Of a stretch of 64,000 nt of DNA, positions 43,799 to 53,173 are shown piece by piece. Within the stretch, counting starts at the first letter, position 1. Every line of letters starts with the position of its first letter. The translations under genes and the position numbers were made by a program. Origin of the DNA: Flagellimonas alvinocaridis (GTDB lineage Bacteria; Bacteroidota; Bacteroidia; Flavobacteriales; Flavobacteriaceae); NCBI RefSeq assembly GCF_004916895.1, contig NZ_SNTZ01000001.1, forward strand, positions 156,263 through 220,262. The letters are read 5' to 3'. The notes beneath the pieces were generated by a model that searched no databases, had not been told where the DNA came from, and saw only the letters and a list, made by a program, of their open reading frames with translations.

Positions 43799-44281
43799 TT
43801 AGTTTAAACCTTCCATATAATTTTTAATACCTTTTTCATCCAACTGTACCACATCCCAATCCCGTAGTACGTTGGCTCCTTTCTTTTCATAGAACTCAAT
43901 GGCCGGGTCGTTCCAATCCAATACTTCCCAGCAAATTCGTTTCACACCAAGTTCATGGCCATATTGCACTACCTTATCCAACAAGGCGGTTCCCAAGCCA
44001 CTTCCCCTCATTTTTTTAGAAACAATAAGATCTTCTAAATGAATTACTGGACCTTTCCATGTGGAATATCTGGGATAGACCAAGGCTATGCCCATAATTT
44101 CATCTGCTACTTCGGCCACAAAACAATGGAACAACTTATTTTCCCCAAAACCGTCTTTTTCCAAGTCGGTTTGGGTAATCTCAACCGCATGGGGCTCTTT
44201 CTCAAAATCGGCAAGTTCCTGAACCAGCTTCAAGACTTGTCCCATATCATTTCTTCGGGCGTTTCGAATCAAGTATTCCAT
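43799..44281 (-). CDS. GNAT N-acetyltransferase (diamine acetyltransferase-like)
   Basis: A 160-residue GNAT protein: LIRNARRNDMGQVLKLVQELADFE, LEDLIVSKKMRGSGLGTALL (acetyl-CoA loop) and CWEVLDWNDPAIEFYEKKGA. It resembles spermidine/diamine and thialysine acetyltransferases. The substrate cannot be set. ATG 44281 is favoured over a start seven codons upstream. Confidence 0.88.
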   Translation of the reverse strand: MEYLIRNARRNDMGQVLKLVQELADFEKEPHAVEITQTDLEKDGFGENKLFHCFVAEVADEIMGIALVYPRYSTWKGPVIHLEDLIVSKKMRGSGLGTALLDKVVQYGHELGVKRICWEVLDWNDPAIEFYEKKGANVLRDWDVVQLDEKGIKNYMEGLN

Positions 44282-44390
44282 TTTGTTACAAATAAAACTC
44301 AAAGTTATAAATATCTAAAACTTAATCTAAACGAAATCGTTGTAGTTTCACAAAATGCACGATATTTGTCCTCAAATAAAACAGCCTTTC

Positions 44391-45398
44391 ATGTTTGATA
44401 AGCAACATCGCACCCTAGGTGAATTTATCATTGCCAATCAAGATTCTTTTCAATATTCCTCCGGTGAGCTCTCAAGATTGCTCAACGGCATCCGTTTGGC
44501 CGCCAAGGTAGTCAATCACGAAGTGAACAAAGCCGGCCTTGTAGATATCATTGGTTCTGCCGGTGAAACCAACGTACAGGGGGAGAGTCAACAAAAATTG
44601 GACGTATTGGCCAATGAAAAGTTTATACAGACCCTTAAAAACAGGGAGATTGTTTGTGGAATTGCCTCAGAGGAAGAGGACGATTTCATTACTATCAATA
44701 GTTTTGACAAGCAGCACCAAAACAAATACGTAGTGCTCATTGACCCATTGGATGGCTCATCCAATATTGATGTGAATGTTTCCGTAGGGACTATTTTTTC
44801 CGTATACCGAAGGATTACACCTGTTGGCACTCCCGTTACCCTTGAAGATTTTCTTCAACCTGGAAAAAACCAGATTGCCGCTGGATATATTATCTACGGC
44901 ACTTCCACTATGTTGGTCTATACCACTGGAAGCGGCGTTAATGGTTTTACGCTAAACCCGGCCTTGGGGACCTTTTATCTATCTCATCCCAACATGCAAT
45001 ACCCGGAAGATGGTAACATTTATTCCGTAAATGAAGGCAATTACATCCATTTTCCCCAGGGAGTCAAAGACTATATCAAGTATTGTCAAAAAGAAGAAGG
45101 CGACAGACCTTATACTTCAAGGTATATTGGATCTTTGGTTTCTGATTTTCATCGGAACATGATCAAAGGTGGAATTTACATGTACCCAAAGAGTAGTAAA
45201 GCCCACAAGGGAAAACTACGCTTGCTGTACGAATGTAATCCCATGGCGTTTATAGCCGAACAGGCCAATGGCAAGGCCAGTGACGGATTCCAACGGGTCA
45301 TGGACATACAACCCACCGAACTCCATGAGCGAGTACCTTTTTTCTGTGGAAGTAAAAGAATGGTGGAAAAAGCAGAGGAGTTTATGGCAAATGCCTAG
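44391..45398 (+). CDS. fbp: Class 1 fructose-1,6-bisphosphatase
   Basis: About 335 residues. Removes the 1-phosphate of fructose 1,6-bisphosphate in gluconeogenesis. Motifs: [21 protein letters not shown], the metal site IASEEEDDF and [20 protein letters not shown], and [14 protein letters not shown] with the active-site residues. ATG 44391 ([12 protein letters not shown]) fits homologues; ATG 44355 would add 12 residues. Its stop abuts the converging TerB gene. Confidence 0.96.
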   Translation: MFDKQHRTLGEFIIANQDSFQYSSGELSRLLNGIRLAAKVVNHEVNKAGLVDIIGSAGETNVQGESQQKLDVLANEKFIQTLKNREIVCGIASEEEDDFITINSFDKQHQNKYVVLIDPLDGSSNIDVNVSVGTIFSVYRRITPVGTPVTLEDFLQPGKNQIAAGYIIYGTSTMLVYTTGSGVNGFTLNPALGTFYLSHPNMQYPEDGNIYSVNEGNYIHFPQGVKDYIKYCQKEEGDRPYTSRYIGSLVSDFHRNMIKGGIYMYPKSSKAHKGKLRLLYECNPMAFIAEQANGKASDGFQRVMDIQPTELHERVPFFCGSKRMVEKAEEFMANA

Positions 45399-45824
45399 CT
45401 ATCCTTTTTGCATAATCCTGTGGTAATCCTCAAAATCAATCCTACCCGTAAAAATGGCTATGGACTTTTCAATAATCTGAGAAGCTATATTTGGAGGAAA
45501 CCCTAGACCAATGGCGTATTTTTCAACAATCTTTCGCTCTTGGGCATCAATCTCATGGTCTGAAAAGATAATTTGAAAAAACTCATACAGCCTTTGGTAG
45601 CGTTTTTCTCCACTATGAGGTGTTTCTATGGGATATTTGTTCTCCCTTTTCATCACTTCCTTATATTCTGCCTCAGTGATATCCAACTTAAAGGCAAATT
45701 TGTCCAAAATTGCTTTTTCCTCTGGGTTGATTTCTCCATCCACTGCCGCCAAAGTAGCCAAAGTGGCAAAGTGGGCCAGGTTTTTCCTGTGATCCCCGTG
45801 CTCGTATAAATCTAAAATGGGCAT
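45399..45824 (-). CDS. TerB-family (tellurite resistance-like) protein
   Basis: A 141-residue all-helical protein with the TerB pattern: NLAHFATLATLAAVDGEINPEEKAILDKFA in the first half and IIFSDHEIDAQERKIVEKYAIGLGF in the second, both with acidic metal-binding-like loops (AVDGEINPEE, SDHEIDAQE). No other ter genes are nearby, so a tellurite role is doubtful. ATG 45824 is favoured over one seven codons upstream. Confidence 0.85.
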   Translation of the reverse strand: MPILDLYEHGDHRKNLAHFATLATLAAVDGEINPEEKAILDKFAFKLDITEAEYKEVMKRENKYPIETPHSGEKRYQRLYEFFQIIFSDHEIDAQERKIVEKYAIGLGFPPNIASQIIEKSIAIFTGRIDFEDYHRIMQKG

Positions 45825-45935
45825 ACTTGATTTTTTGTGGCACAAATATAAATCTTAAAGTAGAAAGGTTCATAAAAATGAGCCCAAAAGAAATTTGTAA
45901 TTTTCATTCCTCCTTAAAATCCTAAATGTATTCCA

Positions 45936-48398
45936 CTGAAAGAGTCCCAACTTTTTCATATTGCCGAAAATTGGTTCAGCCAGCAGAACTGGAAACCCTT
46001 TCCCTTTCAAAAAGAAACATGGAAAGCTTTTTTGATGGGAAAGCATGGTCTGTTAAACGCTCCAACAGGAAGTGGAAAAACCTATGCGCTTTGGTTTCCA
46101 ATAGTACTCAACCACATTAAAAATAATCCTGATTATAAAATCAAACATAAGAAGGGGTTAAAAGCGATTTGGATCACCCCTCTCCGGGCCCTTTCCCAAG
46201 AGATAAAACAATCCGCGGAACGCATTACCGAAGATTTGGAAACCCAAATGACCGTGGGCATCCGAACCGGGGACACCTCTACCAAGGAACGGGCCAAGCA
46301 ACGTACCACTATGCCCGATTTGTTGATTACCACTCCCGAAAGCCTACAATTGTTGTTGTCCTCAAAAGGATATGCCAAAATTTTCAAGGATTGTTCCGCC
46401 ATTGTAGTGGACGAATGGCACGAACTGCTAGGTACCAAAAGAGGCATCCAGATGGAGTTGGGACTTTCCCGATTGAAAACGGTCTGTAAGAACCTTCGCA
46501 TTTGGGGCATCTCGGCCACCATTGGTAATCTGGAACAGGCCCGCGAAGTACTGTTGGGGCCCACTTCCCCTGCCTTGGCGAACTCGGTTTTGGTCAAGGC
46601 CAAGCTCAACAAAAAAATCACCGTAAAGAGTATCATCCCCAAACAAATGGAAACCTTTCCGTGGCGGGGCCATTTGGGACTGCACTTGCTGGACGAGGTC
46701 GTACCCATTATCCGTAACAGCAAAACCACGCTCCTGTTCACCAACACCCGAAGCCAGTGCGAGATTTGGTTTCAAAAAATATTGGAAAAGTATCCAGAAT
46801 TTGCCGGCGAAATGGCCATGCATCACGGCAGCATCAACAAGGATACCCGTCTTTGGGTGGAGCAGGCCATCCGAAATGAAAGCCTCAAGGCCGTGGTCTG
46901 TACCTCCAGTCTGGATTTGGGGGTAGATTTTGCCCCCGTGGAAACCGTTGTCCAAATTGGTGGCCCCAAAGGGGTGGCCCGCTTTTTACAACGTGCCGGA
47001 AGAAGTGGGCATCGCCCTGGAAAGGAAAGTGTCATTTACTTTTTACCTACCCATGCCATGGAACTCATAGAAGCTTCGGCCATGCAAAAAGCGGTGTTGA
47101 ACAGTGCTGTGGAAGACCGTATCCCCTACCTGAACAGTTTTGACGTACTCATACAATACCTGAACACCTTAGCGGTTTCCGATGGATTCTTCCCCGAAAA
47201 AATCTATCCTGAAATCAAACAGACCTTCTGCTACCAAGCCATTACCGAGGAACAGTGGCAATGGCTACTCAATTTTTTGGTCATGGGCAGTCAAAGTCTA
47301 AAAAGTTATGATGAATATAAAAAGGTGGAGGTTGAGGAAGATGGCAGGTTTAAGGTGAACAGCAGAACGGTTGCCATGCGCCACCGATTTCAGATTGGGA
47401 CCATTGTGGGCGATGCCAGTCTATCGGTCCGTTACCAAAAAGGAGGGTATATCGGGACCATTGAAGAATCGTTCATTTCAAAACTTACCTCTGGCGATGT
47501 GTTCACCTTTGCGGGAAGGAATCTGGAATTCATCCGAATCAAGGGCATGTCAGCACAAGTACGCAATTCTTCCAAACGCAGCAATAAAATTCCAAGTTGG
47601 ATGGGCGGTCGACTCAGTTTTTCCGCAAAAATGTCCGAATTGTTACGGGAAGAACTGTATACCGCAGAATTACCCCTTTCCAAACAAGGCCCAGAAATTA
47701 AGGCACTTGCCCCTATGTTTGCAAAGCAACGTCAAGAAAGTATTGTGCCCTTGCCCCATCAGTTTTTGATCGAGACCTTCAAGTCCAATGACGGGTACCA
47801 TCATATTTTTTATCCGTTTGAGGGCAGGGCCATCCATGAAGGCATGAGTAGTCTGCTGGCCTACCGCATCAGCTTATTGACCCCTATCACCTGCTCCTTG
47901 GCCTTTAACGATTATGGGTTTGAACTGTTGTCCGACAAGGAAATCAACATCCAGGATATTCTGGACAACAATCTATTCACTGCCAATTATATGCTCTCCG
48001 ACCTTCAAAAAAGTTTGAACAGCAACGAAATGGCCCGAAGAAAATTTAGGGATATTGCCGTGATCAGTGGTATGGTCTTTACCGGCTACCCTGAAAAAGG
48101 CGTGAAAATGAAGCATCTGCAAAGCAGTTCCCAATTGCTGTTCGATGTGTTCAAGGATTTTGAGGATGACAACCTTCTCTACCAACAAGCCTTTACTGAA
48201 ACCTTTGAACACCAATTGGAAGAGGGTCGTTTGCGCTTGGCTCTGGAACGCATTGCCCAACAGGACATGGTTTGGAAAAAATGCAGTCAGGCCACTCCAT
48301 TTTCGTTTCCCATTATCACGGACCGTCTTCGGGAAAAGTTGTCCAATGAGAAATTGGCAGACCGCATTAAACGCATGACCGCAAAACTGACCCGATAG
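45936..48398 (+). CDS. Ligase-associated DEXH-box DNA helicase (Lhr-like)
   Basis: About 820 residues. Superfamily 2 motifs: Q-like WKPFPFQKETWKAF, Walker A NAPTGSGKTYALW, TPLRALS, VDEWHELLG (DEXH), SATIGN, TNTRSQCE, TSSLDLGVDFAPV and QRAGRSGHRPG, then an Lhr-type C-terminal region. Works in DNA repair with PdeM, encoded next. The first ATG (46032) would delete the conserved WF...WKPFPFQ region, which is in frame from a TAA at 45915 with no ATG, GTG or TTG. I therefore propose CTG 45936 (ATT 45930 also possible) or a small indel after ATG 45926, which is in another frame. Confidence 0.9.
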   Translation: MKESQLFHIAENWFSQQNWKPFPFQKETWKAFLMGKHGLLNAPTGSGKTYALWFPIVLNHIKNNPDYKIKHKKGLKAIWITPLRALSQEIKQSAERITEDLETQMTVGIRTGDTSTKERAKQRTTMPDLLITTPESLQLLLSSKGYAKIFKDCSAIVVDEWHELLGTKRGIQMELGLSRLKTVCKNLRIWGISATIGNLEQAREVLLGPTSPALANSVLVKAKLNKKITVKSIIPKQMETFPWRGHLGLHLLDEVVPIIRNSKTTLLFTNTRSQCEIWFQKILEKYPEFAGEMAMHHGSINKDTRLWVEQAIRNESLKAVVCTSSLDLGVDFAPVETVVQIGGPKGVARFLQRAGRSGHRPGKESVIYFLPTHAMELIEASAMQKAVLNSAVEDRIPYLNSFDVLIQYLNTLAVSDGFFPEKIYPEIKQTFCYQAITEEQWQWLLNFLVMGSQSLKSYDEYKKVEVEEDGRFKVNSRTVAMRHRFQIGTIVGDASLSVRYQKGGYIGTIEESFISKLTSGDVFTFAGRNLEFIRIKGMSAQVRNSSKRSNKIPSWMGGRLSFSAKMSELLREELYTAELPLSKQGPEIKALAPMFAKQRQESIVPLPHQFLIETFKSNDGYHHIFYPFEGRAIHEGMSSLLAYRISLLTPITCSLAFNDYGFELLSDKEINIQDILDNNLFTANYMLSDLQKSLNSNEMARRKFRDIAVISGMVFTGYPEKGVKMKHLQSSSQLLFDVFKDFEDDNLLYQQAFTETFEHQLEEGRLRLALERIAQQDMVWKKCSQATPFSFPIITDRLREKLSNEKLADRIKRMTAKLTR

Positions 48399-48416
48399 TC
48401 ACTCCTTGTGCTTAAC

Positions 48417-48652
48417 TTCATTTCGAAATGAGGAGCCGGCGACGATTGAGAAATCTTGTTTTGAATAGATTTCTCACACCCGCTTCGCTCGGTTCAAAAT
48501 GACAACAGAACACTTGCAACAATTAGTGCCATTCGTGTCAAGAACTAAAAAGATTTCTCACACTCCCTTCGTTCGGTTCGAAATGACTATAGAATATTTG
48601 AAAAATTCGTGTCAATTTAAAAGATTTCCCATATCCGTTCGAAAGGACAATA
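48417..48652. repeat. Cluster of dispersed palindromic repeats
   Basis: Copies of one element fill the helicase-pdeM spacer: a left half (ATTTCGAAATGAGGAG ... GATTGAGAAATC) at about 48417-48456, right halves (GATTTCTCACAC ... CGGTTCAAAATGAC) at 48466-48503 and 48551-48588, and a diverged copy at 48621-48652. The halves are inverted copies of each other and can form hairpins. An ATTCGTGTCA word recurs between them. Confidence 0.75.
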
Positions 48653-48679
48653 CCATTAAATTTGTACCAGCAAACTATC

Positions 48680-49312
48680 GTGACCCAAAACATAATCATA
48701 CAAGACCAGGCGTTCCAATTGCACCCTTTGGGTGGGGTATTTTGGGTGGAAAAATCGCTATTGCTCATCAGCGATGTGCATCTGGGTAAAGTATCGCACT
48801 TTAGAAAGTTCGGGGCTGCCATTCCCCAAAAGGCTGTCCATAAAAATTATATGTTGTTGGACCAAATCGTGTCCGAACTTCAACCTTTCCAAATCTGTTT
48901 TTTGGGTGATCTTTTTCATTCTTCGCTCAATAAGGAATGGGAGCTGTTTGAAAATTGGGTGGCCAGAACCCCTGCGGAAATCATTCTGGTGACCGGGAAC
49001 CACGATATCATTTCGCCCTTAAAATTTGAACAGCTCAACATTGCCATCTTCCCGGAACTCCTCATCGATGATTTCTTGTTGACCCATCATCCCGAAACAC
49101 GAGTAGCCAAATTCACGTTTTGCGGCCACATCCATCCTGCCGTAAAGCTAAGGGGGTTGGGAAGGCAAAGCCTGAGACTCCCCTGCTTTTTCAAAACCAA
49201 AAACCAAATGATCCTACCCGCTTTTGGAGAGTTTACGGGCACCCACACCCTTAAGCCCACAAAAAAGGATGAAGTATTCGCCATTGTGGAGGATACTGTG
49301 GTCAAGGTTTAG
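48680..49312 (+). CDS. pdeM: Ligase-associated metallophosphoesterase PdeM
   Basis: A 210-residue calcineurin-like phosphoesterase: ISDVHLGKVSHFRKFG, FLGDLFHS, VTGNHD, LTHHP and CGHIHPAV supply the two-metal site. In Bacteroidetes and Proteobacteria it accompanies an Lhr-type helicase, an ATP-dependent ligase and an exonuclease in a DNA damage response set; only helicase and PdeM are here. Start: GTG 48680 gives the usual N-terminus; TTG 48662 would add six residues. Repeat clusters flank it on both sides. Confidence 0.9.
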   Translation: MTQNIIIQDQAFQLHPLGGVFWVEKSLLLISDVHLGKVSHFRKFGAAIPQKAVHKNYMLLDQIVSELQPFQICFLGDLFHSSLNKEWELFENWVARTPAEIILVTGNHDIISPLKFEQLNIAIFPELLIDDFLLTHHPETRVAKFTFCGHIHPAVKLRGLGRQSLRLPCFFKTKNQMILPAFGEFTGTHTLKPTKKDEVFAIVEDTVVKV

Positions 49313-49371
49313 ATTTCCAAAAATGCCCCTTCAACTCCGCTCAGGGGTCTGGTTGAAAATACCACCGATTT

Positions 49372-49682
49372 GTCATTTCGATATGAGATGCGGAACATTG
49401 ACTGAGAAATCCCACCAACTCATAATTTCTCACAGCTCCTTCGGCTACTCTCAGGACAGGGCTCGAAATGACAAAAAGAATTCGAAATAGTTCGTGTCCT
49501 AACTTTAGACCTTACAACCACCAATAGATTCTTCGCTCAGTTCAGAATGACAACTTGAAATGTTTGTGTCATTCGTGTCAAAAACCAAAAAAGTCTAGAT
49601 TGCCCTTTTGACCAATTGCTTACCAACAGAACAAACCTCGGTGTTATTTCGAAATGAGGAACACAGGGACGATTGAGAAATC
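49372..49682. repeat. Cluster of dispersed palindromic repeats
   Basis: The 427-bp pdeM-mfd spacer holds further copies of the same element: left half at 49372-49413, right half at 49424-49472 (ATTTCTCACAGCTCCTTCGG ... CTCGAAATGACA), a short right half at 49526-49552, and another left half at 49644-49682 (ATTTCGAAATGAGGAAC). The rest is AT-rich with ATTCGTGTCA words (49487, 49571). No gene is seen. Confidence 0.75.
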
Positions 49683-49715
49683 CAAAAAACACTTTTTATA
49701 AAAAACATTTCATTT

Positions 49716-49723
49716 TATCTTTG
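49716..49723 (+). promoter_or_regulatory. -7 promoter element of mfd
   Basis: TATCTTTG matches TAnnTTTG, 16 bp upstream of the TTG start. The -33 region is a T-run (49693-49697) instead of TTG. Confidence 0.5.
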
Positions 49724-49739
49724 TCGCAAAGTTTTTGGA

Positions 49740-52700
49740 TTGACCAAAGTCTCCATTTCACAACACTACACACAGTCTTCCCCACTGGGAAAACTGAGGG
49801 ATACCATTGCCCAAAGCCCAGATTCGGGCATATCCGACACGTCGCAACCCTCCCCAAAAATCAACATCAAAGGCCTAGTAGGTTCATCCCTTTCCTTCGT
49901 ACTTTCCGAAACCTTTAAATCGGTTGAGACACCTTTTCTATTGATTTTGAACGATAAGGAAGAGGCTGCCTACCACTTGAACGATTTGGAACAGTTGATC
50001 GGGGAAAAAGATGTGCTTTTTTACCCAGGCAGCTACCGTAGACCCTATCAAATTGAAGAGACGGACAATGCCAATGTGCTGCTGCGGGCCGAAGTCCTCA
50101 ACCGCATCAACTCCAGAAAGAAACCGGCAATCATTGTCACCTATCCTGATGCCCTTTTTGAAAAAGTGGTCACCCGAAAGGAGCTGGACAAAAGCACCCT
50201 CAAGATAAAATTGGAAGACACCCTTTCGTTGGATTTTTTAAATGAGGTGCTTTTCGAATACCAATTCAAACGGGTGGATTTTGTGACCGAGCCTGGAGAA
50301 TTTTCGGTACGTGGGGGTATTGTGGATGTATTTTCCTTTTCGCATGATGAGCCTTATCGGATTGAGTTTTTTGGGGACGAGGTGGACAGCATCCGTACGT
50401 TTGATGTAGAGACCCAGCTCTCCTTGGAAAAGGTGAAGAAAATCACCATTATACCCAATGTGGAGAACAAGTTTTTGCAGGAGAGCCGTGAGAGTTTCCT
50501 CAAGTACATTTCACCCAAAACGGTGGTTTTTGCCAAAAACCCAGCTTTGATCTATGACCGCATTGATTCATTTTTTGCCAAGGCGGAGGAAAGTTTCACC
50601 AAACTAAGCGAGGAAATCAAGCATGCGAAGCCCCAAGAGCTTTTTGTGGACTCCACTCTACTGAAATCCCAATTACAGGATTTTCTATGTGTTGAAATAG
50701 GAGCAACTGTCACTTCGAGCGCAGTCGAGAAGCAGACAGAGAACAATAATGTTGCTATTCTATTCAACACCAAACCTCAGCCTGCCTTCAATAAAAAATT
50801 CGACCTGCTTATTGAAAACCTCAATGAGAATCGGGAAGCGGGTTTCACCAATTATATATTCTGTTCCACCGAACAGCAGGCCAAGCGTCTTCACGATATT
50901 TTTGAGGAAGTAGATCAGACCGTACACTACCAAACCTTGGTTTTTCCTCTGTATCAAGGTTTCATTGATGTAGATCTAAAGCTGGCCTGTTACACCGATC
51001 ATCAAATCTTTGAGCGCTACCACAAGTTTCACCTGAAAAATGGGTACGCCAAAAAACAGGCCATTACCCTAAAAGAACTCAACAAACTTGAAATTGGGGA
51101 TTACGTAACCCATATTGACCATGGTATTGGCAAGTTCGGGGGACTGCAAAAAATAGATGTTGAGGGCAAGAAACAAGAAGCCATCAAATTGGTCTATGGC
51201 GATCGGGACATATTATATGTCAGCATCCATTCCCTGCACAAAATATCCAAATACAACGGTAAGGACGGGGCGCCCCCAAAAATATACAAGCTTGGTTCAG
51301 CAGCATGGAAAAACCTCAAACAAAAGACGAAGAGCCGGGTCAAGAAAATTGCTTTCAACCTCATTCAGGTTTATGCCAAAAGGAGGCTGGAAAAAGGGTT
51401 TCAATATACCCCGGACAGTTATTTGCAACACGAGTTGGAGGCTTCATTTTTGTATGAGGACACCCCCGATCAGGAAAAATCCACCCAGGATGTCAAAAGG
51501 GACATGGAGAGCGAACGTCCCATGGACCGACTCATCTGTGGGGATGTTGGTTTTGGAAAGACCGAGGTAGCCATCCGTGCGGCCTTCAAGGCCGTTGATA
51601 ACGGCAAGCAAGTAGCTGTTCTGGTGCCCACCACCATCTTGGCATTCCAACACAGCAGAACCTTTCGGGAGCGTTTGAAGGATATGCCGGTAAGCGTGGA
51701 TTACCTGAACCGTTTTAGGACCGCAAAGGAGAAAAAGGATGTTCTTGAACGTTTGGCGGCAGGCAAGATCGATATTATCATTGGAACCCATCAGTTGGTC
51801 AACAAAAATGTCCAGTTCAAGGAATTGGGATTATTGATTGTGGATGAAGAGCAAAAATTCGGGGTTTCAGTAAAAGAAAAACTTCGTTCCATCAAGCAAA
51901 ATGTTGATGTGCTTACACTGACCGCCACACCTATCCCAAGAACCCTGCAATTTAGTTTGATGGCAGCCCGGGACCTATCCGTCATCAACACACCACCGCC
52001 CAACCGATACCCTATCGAAAGTCAGGTCATTCGGTTCAATGAAGAAATCATCCGTGATGCGGTTTCCTATGAAATCCAAAGAGGCGGGCAGGTATTTTTT
52101 ATCCATAACCGCATTGAGAACATCAAGGAAGTAGCCGGAATGATCCAACGTCTGGTCCCCGATGCCAAAATTGGGATAGGCCATGGACAGATGGAGGGCA
52201 AAAAGCTGGAACAGTTGATGCTGGCCTTTATGAACGGGGAGTTTGATGTACTGGTTTCCACCACCATTGTGGAAAGTGGATTGGATGTGACCAACGCCAA
52301 CACCATTTTCATCAACAATGCCAACAATTTTGGCTTGAGCGACCTGCATCAAATGCGGGGCCGTGTAGGCCGAAGCAACAAAAAGGCGTTCTGTTTCTTT
52401 ATCACTCCTCCGTATGAGGTCATGACTCCCGACGCCCGAAAACGTATCGAGGCCTTGGAACAATTTACCGATTTGGGAAGTGGATTCAACATTGCCATGA
52501 AGGATTTGGAAATCCGTGGTGCCGGAGATCTGTTGGGCGGGGAACAGAGTGGTTTCATCAACGAAATTGGGTTTGAGACCTATCAAAAAATCTTGACCGA
52601 GGCCATAGAGGAGCTCAAGGAAAATGAGTTCAAGGAATTGTACGAGGAAGTGGAAGGCCACAAGGAAAAAGTTTTTGTGAAGGACATTCAACTGGATACG

Positions 52701-53159
52701 GATTTTGAACTGCTCTTCCCAGATGACTATATCAACAACATCACAGAGCGATTGAACCTCTACACCCAACTCAATGAAATCAAAGATGAGGAAGGGCTCG
52801 TAAAATATGAATCCGAGTTGGTCGACCGTTTTGGGGAACTGCCGCAACAGGCCGTGGACTTGTTGAATTCCATTCGGGTCAAATGGATCGCCACGCATAT
52901 TGGTCTGGAAAAGGTCATCATGAAAAAAGGCAAATTCATGGGCTATTTCATCGCAGACCAACAATCGAAGTTTTACCAAACTGCCGCCTTCACCCAAGTA
53001 TTGCAATATGTACAACACCATCCCCAACAAGCCAAACTCAAGGAAAAACAGACCCGAAATGGGCTACGATTATTGTTGGTATTCGACCGGGTAACCAGTG
53101 TGGAAAAGGCGTTAAAGGTTTTGGAACCCCTTAGCCCCCAGAAAGTAGCGGTATCATAG
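49740..53159 (+). CDS. mfd: Transcription-repair coupling factor
   Basis: A 1139-residue ATP-dependent translocase that removes stalled RNA polymerase and recruits UvrA. UvrB-like N-terminal module (~90-260; VLFYPGSYRRPYQIEE, GGIVDVFSF), RNA polymerase-interacting domain (~450-540; GDYVTHIDHGIGKFGGL), helicase motifs (GDVGFGKTEVAIRAAFKAV, VPTTILAFQH, VDEEQKFGV, TLTATPIPRTLQ, STTIVESGLDVTNANT, QMRGRVGRSNKKAF) and a C-terminal TRCF domain. TTG start. Residues ~324-331 derive from a dispersed repeat. Confidence 0.96.
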   Translation: MTKVSISQHYTQSSPLGKLRDTIAQSPDSGISDTSQPSPKINIKGLVGSSLSFVLSETFKSVETPFLLILNDKEEAAYHLNDLEQLIGEKDVLFYPGSYRRPYQIEETDNANVLLRAEVLNRINSRKKPAIIVTYPDALFEKVVTRKELDKSTLKIKLEDTLSLDFLNEVLFEYQFKRVDFVTEPGEFSVRGGIVDVFSFSHDEPYRIEFFGDEVDSIRTFDVETQLSLEKVKKITIIPNVENKFLQESRESFLKYISPKTVVFAKNPALIYDRIDSFFAKAEESFTKLSEEIKHAKPQELFVDSTLLKSQLQDFLCVEIGATVTSSAVEKQTENNNVAILFNTKPQPAFNKKFDLLIENLNENREAGFTNYIFCSTEQQAKRLHDIFEEVDQTVHYQTLVFPLYQGFIDVDLKLACYTDHQIFERYHKFHLKNGYAKKQAITLKELNKLEIGDYVTHIDHGIGKFGGLQKIDVEGKKQEAIKLVYGDRDILYVSIHSLHKISKYNGKDGAPPKIYKLGSAAWKNLKQKTKSRVKKIAFNLIQVYAKRRLEKGFQYTPDSYLQHELEASFLYEDTPDQEKSTQDVKRDMESERPMDRLICGDVGFGKTEVAIRAAFKAVDNGKQVAVLVPTTILAFQHSRTFRERLKDMPVSVDYLNRFRTAKEKKDVLERLAAGKIDIIIGTHQLVNKNVQFKELGLLIVDEEQKFGVSVKEKLRSIKQNVDVLTLTATPIPRTLQFSLMAARDLSVINTPPPNRYPIESQVIRFNEEIIRDAVSYEIQRGGQVFFIHNRIENIKEVAGMIQRLVPDAKIGIGHGQMEGKKLEQLMLAFMNGEFDVLVSTTIVESGLDVTNANTIFINNANNFGLSDLHQMRGRVGRSNKKAFCFFITPPYEVMTPDARKRIEALEQFTDLGSGFNIAMKDLEIRGAGDLLGGEQSGFINEIGFETYQKILTEAIEELKENEFKELYEEVEGHKEKVFVKDIQLDTDFELLFPDDYINNITERLNLYTQLNEIKDEEGLVKYESELVDRFGELPQQAVDLLNSIRVKWIATHIGLEKVIMKKGKFMGYFIADQQSKFYQTAAFTQVLQYVQHHPQQAKLKEKQTRNGLRLLLVFDRVTSVEKALKVLEPLSPQKVAVS
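50709..50732. repeat. Dispersed repeat inside mfd coding sequence
   Basis: A 24-bp copy of the repeat found 3' of metG (core CGAGCGCAGTCGAGAA) lies in frame within mfd, encoding VTSSAVEK. It differs by one base from the complement of the copy at 62453-62475. Confidence 0.7.
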
Positions 53160-53173
53160 TCCAATTCCCTATT

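Noticed and set aside
45399..45824. The TerB-like gene as evidence of a tellurite resistance island.
   Set aside because: No terA, terC, terD or terE neighbours are present; single TerB-domain proteins are common housekeeping-type genes.
45926..46120. A 64-codon plus-strand frame starting at the ATG before the helicase.
   Set aside because: It lies in another frame over the helicase N-terminus, which shows clear family motifs. It is only of interest as the possible original start if an indel exists.
48417..49682. The repeat clusters as a CRISPR array.
   Set aside because: Copies vary in length and orientation, spacing is irregular, the units are hairpin-forming halves and there are no cas genes.
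51975..53030. A 351-codon minus-strand open frame.
   Set aside because: It is antisense to the mfd helicase and C-terminal domains, whose motifs are unmistakable; its length is a side effect of mfd codon use.
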